Assembly: GCA_002337545.1 (NCBI GenBank)
Contig: DDGE01000014.1
Span: forward strand, 1-29,872
Reading direction: 5' to 3'
From: Phycisphaerales bacterium UBA1910
GTDB taxonomy: Bacteria; Planctomycetota; Phycisphaerae; Phycisphaerales; UBA1924
Length of the DNA: 29,872 bases
Shown: piece by piece, positions 1 to 5,315 of the stretch
Layout of the letters: each line of letters opens with the position of its first letter
How positions within the stretch are numbered: position 1 is the stretch's first letter
Translations under genes and position numbers: made by a program
The notes under the pieces: generated by a model
Databases searched by the model: none
The model's input: only the letters and a program-made list of their open reading frames with translations
What the model was told of the DNA's origin: nothing

Positions 1-21
1 CCGCCATATCGGCGGGCTCAT
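1..21 (-). terminator. Right half of a hairpin split by the window ends
   Basis: Bases 1-16 form a short hairpin (CCGCC, loop ATATC, GGCGG). Bases 17-21 (CTCAT) have no partner here, but the window's far end reads ATGAGCCCGCC at 29849-29859. Joined, the two halves give an 11-bp perfect stem with a 5-nt loop. On the minus strand the stem would be followed by a T-run (the complement of AAAAA at 29845-29849), which is the form of an intrinsic terminator for the gene ending at 63. The joining is inferred. Confidence 0.55.
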
Positions 22-29
22 CGGTAGAT

Positions 30-45
30 GGAGCGTTTCCGCTCC
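30..45. terminator. Small hairpin downstream of the first gene
   Basis: GGAGCG, loop TTTC, CGCTCC forms a 6-bp perfect stem just past the stop codon of the minus-strand gene ending at 63. There is no clear T-run, so it may only help termination or protect an mRNA 3' end. Confidence 0.35.
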
Positions 46-62
46 GTAGGCTGGTAGAGCCA

Positions 63-497
63 TCAGTGTACACCATCGAATAACCCCAGTTGCTCACGCT
101 CACCGGCGATGAACACCGCCTGCGGTCCGCTGAGTACATACCGCTGACCGCCGTGCGTCACCCGCATGCCGTGGTAGAACCCGTTGGGATCGTTGCGAGC
201 GGCATCGCAGTCGCGGGTCTTCTCAGCGTAGGTCGTCGACTCGCCCTCGAACCGATGCTCATGCACGAGCCGGTACGCCTTCGCGTGCTCCTGTGGTCGT
301 AAGCACCTGCCCACGCACACCCAGAGCACCCCCTGAAACACGAACGGCTTGCGGACGCGGCCGTGCATCCCGATTGTGTCCGCAGAGTACGACGCGGCGA
401 TGTCGCCCTCGCCGAGTGTCTTGTTGAACTCGTGCGACCAGCTGCCGTGAGCCAGGCGATCGGGATCGATCTCGTAAATGGTATCGGTGGTGCTCAT
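63..497 (-). CDS. Hypothetical protein, 144 aa, first of a small-gene cluster
   Basis: I do not recognise this family. I start it at the ATG at 497 (MSTTDTIYEIDPDRL) because GGAAAGGAG stands six bases upstream; the longer open frame to 557 runs through a hairpin and has no ribosome site. The protein is soluble, with no signal peptide or membrane segment. The middle, with IGMHGRVRKPFVFQGVLWVC, suggests a compact beta-rich fold, and the tail reads VFIAGEREQLGLFDG. It is last in a run of three small minus-strand genes (63-1260) that each have an AAAGGA-type ribosome site and are separated by hairpins. They lie divergent from an antirestriction gene, so an accessory plasmid role such as host-defence evasion is possible, but this is only context. 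Confidence 0.65.
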   Translation of the reverse strand: MSTTDTIYEIDPDRLAHGSWSHEFNKTLGEGDIAASYSADTIGMHGRVRKPFVFQGVLWVCVGRCLRPQEHAKAYRLVHEHRFEGESTTYAEKTRDCDAARNDPNGFYHGMRVTHGGQRYVLSGPQAVFIAGEREQLGLFDGVH

Positions 498-536
498 GTC
501 ATGCTCCTTTCCTGACGGTTGCAGAGCACCGACGAC

Positions 537-575
537 CGTTCGGGTGCCCCTCACCAACGACGGGGCACCCGAACG
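537..575. repeat. 14-bp perfect inverted repeat between two small genes
   Basis: CGTTCGGGTGCCCC at 537-550 is perfectly complementary to 562-575, with an 11-nt loop. It lies upstream of the gene starting at 497 and 82 bp past the end of the gene at 657-917. There is no T-run on either side, so a plain intrinsic terminator is doubtful. An mRNA processing or stability hairpin, or a protein-binding palindrome, fits as well. Confidence 0.7.
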
Positions 576-618
576 CAGCGTCGGGGCGGGGCAGTAGGAA
601 AAAGAGATAGGGAGGAAA

Positions 619-650
619 CGCCCGGCCCACGCGTGTGCGGGGACCGGGCG
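619..650. repeat. 7-bp inverted repeat after the second small gene
   Basis: CGCCCGG at 619-625 pairs with CCGGGCG at 644-650, with 18 nt between them. It lies directly downstream of the minus-strand stop at 657. A similar GTCCG/CGGAC pair lies between the second and third genes near 940-970, so each gap in this cluster holds a GC-rich hairpin. Confidence 0.5.
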
Positions 651-656
651 TCCTGG

Positions 657-917
657 TTACGGGCAGTCGTCGTGGTACGACAGGATCTGCTCGTAGGCCC
701 AGGCGGCCAGCTTCTCGATGATCGGCAGATCACCCAAGCGGAACTGGTGCGGGTGCAGGATCGTCTGGTCCTGTTCGCGGTAGATCTCCAGCACATGCTC
801 GGTGATCCAGAGCCCGTTGTGCTCGTCCTGGTACGCGACGGTGGCGTAGATCGAGGCCTCGAGGCCTCCCAGCCGCAGCTGATCGATGATGACCCTGGAG
901 TCGTTGAATCTAGACAT
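657..917 (-). CDS. Hypothetical small protein, 86 aa
   Basis: The family is not recognised. The ATG at 917 has GAAAGGAA about 7 bases upstream, so the start is well supported. The sequence (MSRFNDSRVIIDQLRLGG, then VAYQDEHNGLWITEHVLEIY, then a C-terminal helix IIEKLAAWAYEQIL) suggests a small alpha/beta domain: two or three strands followed by an amphipathic helix. There are no membrane segments. It is the middle gene of the three-gene cluster. Its C-terminal helix resembles in style the RIARLAQVAYDEVL helix of the next gene, so the two may be distant paralogues; I infer this by eye. Confidence 0.65.
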   Translation of the reverse strand: MSRFNDSRVIIDQLRLGGLEASIYATVAYQDEHNGLWITEHVLEIYREQDQTILHPHQFRLGDLPIIEKLAAWAYEQILSYHDDCP

Positions 918-984
918 AGTGTGTTCCTTTCGGTTGAAGGTCCGATCCCCGCGTCAGCGAGGACCGGACGGTGGTTGATGTGGG

Positions 985-1260
985 TTACGCCCCGTTCGCT
1001 TCGGCGGCGATCTGCTTGTCCTCCTCGCGGTGGAGCAGCACCTCGTCGTAGGCGACCTGGGCCAGGCGGGCGATCCGAAGGAGCTCGCCGTTGCTGAACG
1101 AGTCGCTGCTGTGGATCTGTCCCTGACCGTCCGTGAATGTGCGGCCCAGCTGCACGCTGTAGAAGGTGCCCTTCTCGGAGGTGTTCCGCCAGATCTTGGC
1201 GAAGAGGGCTCCATCGCGGAGGGTCTGTGCCGGAGGCGTTGTTTGGGTTGTTGAACTCAT
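985..1260 (-). CDS. Hypothetical small plasmid protein, 91 aa
   Basis: I start at the ATG at 1260 (MSSTTQTTPPAQTLRDG), preceded by GAAAGGAA at a normal distance; the longer frame to 1347 has no ribosome site. After a polar N-terminus come three likely beta strands, seen as LFAKIWRNTS, TFYSVQLGRTFTD and IHSSDSF, then the helix LLRIARLAQVAYDEVLLHRE. Proteins of this shape, a short strand-rich domain with a GxxF/TF-D motif and a terminal helix, are frequent next to ArdC-type genes on environmental plasmids, but I cannot name a function. It is the first gene of the cluster and is divergent from the ArdC-like gene at 1546, so the two may share a control region at 1261-1545. Confidence 0.65.
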   Translation of the reverse strand: MSSTTQTTPPAQTLRDGALFAKIWRNTSEKGTFYSVQLGRTFTDGQGQIHSSDSFSNGELLRIARLAQVAYDEVLLHREEDKQIAAEANGA

Positions 1261-1545
1261 GGTGTTTCCTTTCTGTTTGAGTTGTGATGCACCGGTCCAC
1301 GCACGGGGCAGGGAGCGGGGCAAGTAAAACTGCGGAGGGTCCGGCAAGCGCAGCGAAGCTGGAAACCGTCGTTTTGCTTGACGCGCGACCGACCGTGCGA
1401 AGGTCGCATCGAAACAACCACACAGAAAGGGATCACCCCGTCACCAACCCTGCGCCGCTGCACACGCACGCATGCACCGCTCGACACACGACCAGATCTG
1501 TGCCATCACCCTCACTGGCAAGGAGCAACACCACAGCGAGGGAGC
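1261..1545. other. Divergent intergenic region, no firm promoter
   Basis: This 285-bp gap between the minus-strand small-gene cluster and the plus-strand ArdC-like gene should hold promoters for both directions. I see a TTGACG at 1379-1384 but no good -10 at the right distance, and no clear palindrome. AAGGAG at 1520-1525 is too far from the chosen ArdC start to serve as its ribosome site. Confidence 0.3.
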
Positions 1546-2430
1546 ATGCCGCTCGACATCTATCAGGAGGTCACCGACCGCATCATCAGCATCCTCGATC
1601 GGGGCACGGTGCCCTGGAGGATCCCGTTCACGCCCAGACCCGGCGAGGGCAGCAGCCTCCCGAGGAACCTGGTCTCGCAGAAGCACTACCGGGGCATCAA
1701 TGTCTTCCTCCTCGGCATCACCGCGATGATCGAGGGGTATGGCTCACCCCAGTGGCTCACCTTCAAGCAGACCAAGGCCAAAGGCGGGCATATCCGCAAG
1801 GGCGAGAAGGGCTCGCTAGTCATCTTCTGGAAGCAGCACGCCACCAAGGACAAAGCCACCGGCGAACCCATCACCATCCCGGTGCTGCGGTACTACAAGG
1901 TGTTCAACACCGAGCAGTGTGAGGGGCTCGAAGTGGGCGGTAGGAAAGAAGAGGGGGGCGACGAAGAGGTGCCGTTTGAACCGATCGCGGAGGCGATGGC
2001 GATCATCGATGGGTACGAGGATCCGCCGCTGATCGTCCACGGTGGGAACCAAGCGTTCTACGCACCCAAGGAAGATCTTGTGCGGATGCCAGAGCCGAAC
2101 CGCTTCGAGCAACGCGAGTCCTACTACACCACGCTCTTTCACGAGCTCGCACACTCCACCGGGCACAGCTCCCGCCTCGATCGCGGGCTCGACACCAAGC
2201 TGGCGCCGTTCGGGAGCAGTGATTACTCGAAGGAAGAGCTGACGGCGGAGTTTGCATCCGCGTTCCTCGCGGCGGCGTGCGGGATCAGCCCACCGACCAT
2301 CGAGCAAACCGCTTCGTACATCGATCACTGGCGGAAGCAGCTCAAGGGGGACAAGAAGCTCGTCATACAGGCCGCGGGAGCGGGGCAGAAGGCGGCGGAT
2401 TGGGTGATGGGTGCTACCCATGAACAATGA
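1546..2430 (+). CDS. ArdC-like antirestriction protein with zincin domain
   Basis: This 294-aa protein has the two-part ArdC layout. The N-terminal domain opens DIYQEVTDRIISILDRGTVP and carries the typical LVSQKHYRGIN and GHIRKGEKG stretches of the ssDNA-binding ArdC-N domain. The C-terminal half is a zinc-metallopeptidase-like domain with HELAHSTGH, whose HExxH lies at residues 199-203, followed by a helix with ELTAEFASAFL that would give the third ligand. ArdC-family proteins protect incoming plasmid DNA from host restriction during transfer. The start at 1546 is chosen because the family begins here and GAGGGAG lies just upstream; about 56 further residues of open frame upstream are low-complexity and probably not translated. 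Length is normal. The gene fits a mobile plasmid. Whether the peptidase is active cannot be told. Confidence 0.9.
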   Translation: MPLDIYQEVTDRIISILDRGTVPWRIPFTPRPGEGSSLPRNLVSQKHYRGINVFLLGITAMIEGYGSPQWLTFKQTKAKGGHIRKGEKGSLVIFWKQHATKDKATGEPITIPVLRYYKVFNTEQCEGLEVGGRKEEGGDEEVPFEPIAEAMAIIDGYEDPPLIVHGGNQAFYAPKEDLVRMPEPNRFEQRESYYTTLFHELAHSTGHSSRLDRGLDTKLAPFGSSDYSKEELTAEFASAFLAAACGISPPTIEQTASYIDHWRKQLKGDKKLVIQAAGAGQKAADWVMGATHEQ

Positions 2431-2440
2431 TCAATATGTG

Positions 2441-2935
2441 TCACGGCTCTTCGGCAGAGTCAAACTCTTCGAGGACTCTGGCAAGCTTCGTGAGTGACCC
2501 TGCAACACGCGGGCACACATACTTGTAGCTCTTCTCTGAATACCAAGGCGCTCCCGGCTTCACGATGTCATGGACGAGCTTTGACAACTGGTGTAGCTTC
2601 TCCTCATCACGACCAAGCTGCACCGTAATCGTGAGTTGACCGATGGACTCATCGAACTGGGCGTTACCGTCCTCAACCCATGCTTGAATCGCTGAGCTGT
2701 GAGGAATACCTCCACGCATAATGAGCTGGACTTCATTCGCGGATTCCACCTCGGCAAACATCTGACAGAACCAGTAAAACAACGCCCCACGGGCGTCGTT
2801 ATCGCCTGATTCCCGGCGATCATCAACGATGAATAGCTTCCCTTTGTCAAGGTTCTTGATTCTCTTGTCTGAGAACCCTCCATACGCATCAAACAGGTGC
2901 TGCTTCAGAGCGTGCACATCATCGTGAGCCGCCAT
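2441..2935 (-). CDS. Hypothetical protein, 164 aa
   Basis: I recognise no domain. The ATG at 2935 is preceded by AGGAAGGGGG, a strong ribosome site. The protein is soluble and mixed alpha/beta: a helical N-terminus (HALKQHLFDAYGGFSDKRIK), a strand KLFIVDD, a hydrophobic helix ARGALFYWFCQMFAEV, strands around VQLIMRGG and LTITVQL, and an acidic C-terminus. It converges on the ArdC-like gene, with 10 bases between the stop codons. It lies 24 bp downstream of the HigA-like antitoxin, so it may be the third gene of that operon. Cargo of a three-gene TA operon or an independent plasmid gene are both open. Confidence 0.6.
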   Translation of the reverse strand: MAAHDDVHALKQHLFDAYGGFSDKRIKNLDKGKLFIVDDRRESGDNDARGALFYWFCQMFAEVESANEVQLIMRGGIPHSSAIQAWVEDGNAQFDESIGQLTITVQLGRDEEKLHQLSKLVHDIVKPGAPWYSEKSYKYVCPRVAGSLTKLARVLEEFDSAEEP

Positions 2936-2959
2936 CGTGCCCCCTTCCTGTGGGTGAAC

Positions 2960-3274
2960 TCAGCCTGCCTTCGGCATGAACTGTGTGATCCGCACATCAC
3001 CCTTGGGGAGGTGCGCGATCAGCTCAAGCTGACCACCGAGTGCCTCAATCACACGCTGCAGCGTGCTGATCTGCATGTCGTCGGCGGATTCCATCTTGGA
3101 GAGCGAGGGCTGCTTGATGCCCAGGGCCTCGGCCAGCTCTTCCTGCGTGAACCCCGTCTGCTTGCGAATCTCCGCGAGCAGCATCTCGGCCATCATCTCG
3201 CGCGCACGCACATCGGCCTGAGCGGCACGCTCGGGTCCCATGTCTTTCCGCAGCTCGTTGAACTTCTTTTTCAT
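2960..3274 (-). CDS. HigA-like antitoxin, XRE helix-turn-helix
   Basis: This 104-aa protein has an N-terminal helical segment (MKKKFNELRKDMGPERAAQA) followed by an XRE-type helix-turn-helix: TGFTQEELAEALGIKQPSLS, then KMESADDMQISTLQRVIEAL. It ends in a beta segment with GGQLELIAHLP, the usual layout of antitoxins paired with phage Gp49/HigB-like toxins. The antitoxin should bind and neutralise the toxin encoded just upstream and, through its helix-turn-helix, repress the shared promoter at 3637-3664. I choose the ATG at 3274, which overlaps the toxin's TGA by one base (TGATG), a sign of translational coupling; a GTG one codon earlier is possible. The toxin-first gene order is typical of HigBA. 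Confidence 0.85.
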   Translation of the reverse strand: MKKKFNELRKDMGPERAAQADVRAREMMAEMLLAEIRKQTGFTQEELAEALGIKQPSLSKMESADDMQISTLQRVIEALGGQLELIAHLPKGDVRITQFMPKAG

Positions 3275-3630
3275 CACATCAATCCTTCGTCTTTCAGTTC
3301 CTGCAGGTGCTCCTCGTAGAGCCGGTCTGCCTCGGGGATCATCAGGTCGTAGAACCGATCATCTCCCGTCTTGTCGCCCCCGATGAGCAGGATCGCCATC
3401 CTCCTGGGGTCGAACGCGAAGAAGGTCCTCAGGGGCCGCCCCTGATGCTGCGTCCGCAGCTCCTTCATGTTCGAGTACGCAGACCCTTTCACCGTGTCCG
3501 CGTGGGGCCTGGGCAAACCCGGCCCAAGCTGCTCCAAGAGCGTGACGCTCGCCGCGAGCGACACCTGCTCCTCCTCGTCGAGCTCGTGCCACCACTGCTC
3601 GAACTCATCGGTAAACTCCACTTCCCACAT
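3274..3630 (-). CDS. HigB-like toxin, RelE/Gp49 family
   Basis: This 118-aa protein matches the phage-derived Gp49/HigB-like group of the RelE superfamily. The N-terminus VEFTDEFEQWWHELDEEEQ, the middle with LPRPHADTVKGSAYSNMKELR, and the core strand RTFFAFDPRRMAILLIGGDK are family hallmarks, and the basic residues of the PLRTFFAFDPRR strand would contact RNA. Such toxins cleave mRNA on the ribosome and stabilise plasmids by post-segregational killing. Length is typical. The ATG at 3630 falls where transcription from the promoter at 3637-3664 should start, and no Shine-Dalgarno site precedes it, so the mRNA may be leaderless. The stop overlaps the antitoxin start. Confidence 0.85.
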   Translation of the reverse strand: MWEVEFTDEFEQWWHELDEEEQVSLAASVTLLEQLGPGLPRPHADTVKGSAYSNMKELRTQHQGRPLRTFFAFDPRRMAILLIGGDKTGDDRFYDLMIPEADRLYEEHLQELKDEGLM

Positions 3631-3636
3631 ACGAAC

Positions 3637-3673
3637 AGTATAGCATACTGGCTATATTCGTCAAGGGCTATAT
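3637..3673 (-). promoter_or_regulatory. higBA promoter with overlapping operator repeats
   Basis: On the minus strand, TTGACG (3659-3664) and TATACT (3637-3642) are separated by 16 nt. The inverted repeat TATAGC-N6-GCTATA (3639-3656) and a nested AGTAT-AGC-ATACT (3637-3649) cover the -10 and spacer. GGCTATAT also occurs twice on the plus strand, at 3650-3657 and 3666-3673. This is the expected place for HigA autorepression. The predicted +1 coincides with the toxin ATG. Confidence 0.75.
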
Positions 3674-3719
3674 TTTTCTGGGTAATGACGAGAAAATCGC
3701 TCTCAAAGCCCAAGAACCA

Positions 3720-3953
3720 TTACCCGAGCAATGAGGATCGGGTCAGATATCTCCAAAGCCACCGGGAGAGCATCGGGACCAGCCGCTCAGCATAGATGAC
3801 GAAGAAGACCACCAACAAGAACCAAGCCCACGCCGGAACCTGCTTGATGACTTCGAGAAGAACAAGTCCAAAGCCATCCCACCCAAGCTGAACGATCTCG
3901 CGCGGGGTAAACGGCAACTGGACTTCGAACTGTGGCTGAAGTGGTGTCGCCAT
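3720..3953 (-). CDS. Small single-pass membrane protein, 77 aa
   Basis: I do not recognise a family. The sequence has an amphipathic N-terminal half (FTPREIVQLGWDGFGLVLLE) and one clear membrane helix around residues 41-57 (AWAWFLLVVFFVIYAERLVP), followed by a basic C-terminus with RWLWRYLTRSS, so the C-terminus is probably cytoplasmic. The ATG at 3953 has only a weak AGG about 7 bases upstream. It lies between the toxin-antitoxin promoter and the recombinase promoter and is divergent from the recombinase gene. Size and layout would fit a holin-like or small toxin protein, but nothing shows this. It may also be a leftover at an insertion boundary. Confidence 0.45.
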   Translation of the reverse strand: MATPLQPQFEVQLPFTPREIVQLGWDGFGLVLLEVIKQVPAWAWFLLVVFFVIYAERLVPMLSRWLWRYLTRSSLLG

Positions 3954-3998
3954 GTGAACCTATTAGGATCCGAACACGATTGGTTGCACGCCCGGTTT

Positions 3999-4027
3999 TT
4001 GACAGGTGTTTTTATTCTTGATAAAAT
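3999..4027 (+). promoter_or_regulatory. Strong promoter of the recombinase gene
   Basis: TTGACA (3999-4004), a 17-nt spacer and TAAAAT (4022-4027) give a near-consensus vegetative promoter. The -10 lies inside the large inverted repeat at 4010-4045, so binding of the recombinase to that repeat would block its own transcription. The expected start is near 4034, about 11 nt before the chosen ATG. Confidence 0.8.
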
Positions 4028-4045
4028 ACATTATCAAGAGTAAAA
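4010..4045. repeat. 15-bp inverted repeat, likely recombinase core site
   Basis: Arms 4010-4024 and 4031-4045 are complementary at 14 of 15 positions and are separated by the 6-bp spacer AATACA; the inner 9 bp (TCTTGATAA / TTATCAAGA) are perfect. Two arms around a 6-8 bp spacer is the usual form of a tyrosine-recombinase crossover site, and this one lies directly before a tyrosine-recombinase gene. It may be an att site, or an operator, or both. Confidence 0.6.
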
Positions 4046-5055
4046 TGGCCGATATGGGGAGCATGGAATCAGATCACCAACCAACCGAACAGGCACAAGA
4101 TATCGTGGTGCGAGGCGTCGAGTCGCGAGCGTTGACGCATGAGCGGTTTCATCAGCTTAGCGAGGTACCCGCCGCGGCCGTTTGGCTCGCAAATATCGAT
4201 AACGAGAATACACGGCGCGCGTACAAGGGGGATGTCGAGGCCTTCATCGGGTTCTGTGGGATCGAGCACGCTGATGAGCTGCGGCAGGTCACGCGGGCCC
4301 ATGTCATCGCCTGGCGGGAGCTCCTCGAGTCCGAGCAGCTCGCTCCGGCCACGGTCAGAAGAAAGCTCTCGGCGGTGAGCTCGCTCTATGACTATCTGTG
4401 CAATGAGAACGCCGTGGAGTCGAACCCCGTGGCCGGGGTGAAGCGACCCACCGAGGGGGCCAATGAGGGGAAGACCCCCGCTCTTTCTGACGAGCAGGCG
4501 CGGATGCTGCTCAAGGCCCCTGAAGGGGACTCAATCAAAGCTCGGAGAGACCGGGCGATCCTGGCGACCTATTTGTTCCACGCCTTGCGACGCTCGGAGG
4601 TCGCGAACCTGCGGGTCTTCGATATGCGGGAGCGACGCGGGGTAATGCACTTCACAGTGTTTGGGAAGGGATCGAAGACGCGGTTCGTGCCGGTTCACCC
4701 GGCGGCGCTATCGGCCATCCAGGAGTACTTGACCTTCGCGGGGCACGGGGAAGACCGCCAAGGGGCGTTGTTTCGGCCCGTCCAGAACAACCGAACCGGC
4801 GTGCTCGATCAGGCATTGACCGGGGATGGGATCTACAAGCTGCTCAAGAAGTACGGTAAATACGCCGGGATCACGATGGATGGGCTGTGCTTGCACGCGC
4901 TGAGAGCAACCGCGGCAACGAACGCTTTGGAACACCAAGCAGACATCGCGTATGTACAGATGTGGCTGGGGCATTCGTCGATCGCTACAACAAGACTCTA
5001 TGACAGAAGAAGATCGAGACCTGAGGACTCGCCGACTTACAAGGTAAGATATTAG
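4045..5055 (+). CDS. Tyrosine recombinase (site-specific integrase)
   Basis: This 336-aa protein has a SAM-like N-terminal DNA-binding domain (NTRRAYKGDVEAFIGFCGI through VRRKLSAVSSLYDYL) and a catalytic domain with all the usual residues: R182 in HALRRSEVANL, K211 in GKGSKTR, H284 and R287 in LHALRATAATN, H310 in LGHSS, and nucleophile Y319 in TTRLYDRR. It ends DSPTYKVRY, a tail I know from a group of XerC/D-like integrases found in planctomycetes and cyanobacteria. I chose the ATG at 4045 because the promoter at 3999-4027 starts transcription after the longer frame's first codons; AAGAG four bases upstream may be its ribosome site. No integron-specific insert is present. It may move the RHS block next to it or resolve plasmid multimers. 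Confidence 0.9.
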   Translation: MADMGSMESDHQPTEQAQDIVVRGVESRALTHERFHQLSEVPAAAVWLANIDNENTRRAYKGDVEAFIGFCGIEHADELRQVTRAHVIAWRELLESEQLAPATVRRKLSAVSSLYDYLCNENAVESNPVAGVKRPTEGANEGKTPALSDEQARMLLKAPEGDSIKARRDRAILATYLFHALRRSEVANLRVFDMRERRGVMHFTVFGKGSKTRFVPVHPAALSAIQEYLTFAGHGEDRQGALFRPVQNNRTGVLDQALTGDGIYKLLKKYGKYAGITMDGLCLHALRATAATNALEHQADIAYVQMWLGHSSIATTRLYDRRRSRPEDSPTYKVRY

Positions 5056-5105
5056 CACTTTAATTTGAGCAAAAAACAGCCCAACAACGATTCACCCCCA
5101 CCCAA

Positions 5106-5315
5106 CTATTGATGCTCCGTAGGATAAAACCCACTGTGTTTAAATATTTTATTACATTGTTTGCATTTCCAATTTAATTTCAGAATATCAATATGCATGA
5201 CTGCCGTCAATAATGTGGCCAGCAATGTTTTAAATAAGTTCACGGGGGTTTTTGACAGCACTACCTTAGACCCTGAACACACAGGGCATGATGGCGGGGT
5301 ATAAAATCTAGTCAC
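5106..5315 (-). CDS. Zinc-ribbon protein coupled to the RHS gene
   Basis: This 69-aa protein has two CxxC knuckles, CPVC near the N-terminus and CKQC near the C-terminus, around a hydrophobic stretch (LFKTLLATLLTAVMHIDILK). It therefore looks like a small zinc ribbon with an apolar insert. It starts at a GTG that overlaps the RHS stop codon (GTGA), and a perfect AGGAGG lies five bases before it inside the RHS gene, so it is translated together with RHS. In polymorphic-toxin loci this position is normally held by the immunity gene, which makes it the best immunity candidate here. That is inference from position; the sequence matches no immunity family I know. Local DNA is very AT-rich. Confidence 0.7.
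   Translation of the reverse strand: MTRFYTPPSCPVCSGSKVVLSKTPVNLFKTLLATLLTAVMHIDILKLNWKCKQCNKIFKHSGFYPTEHQ

Noticed and set aside
4045..5105. Integron integrase with an attC-like GCCCAAC motif at about 5077
   Set aside because: The recombinase has no integron-specific extra segment between the catalytic motifs, and one 7-base match without the paired motif is expected by chance.
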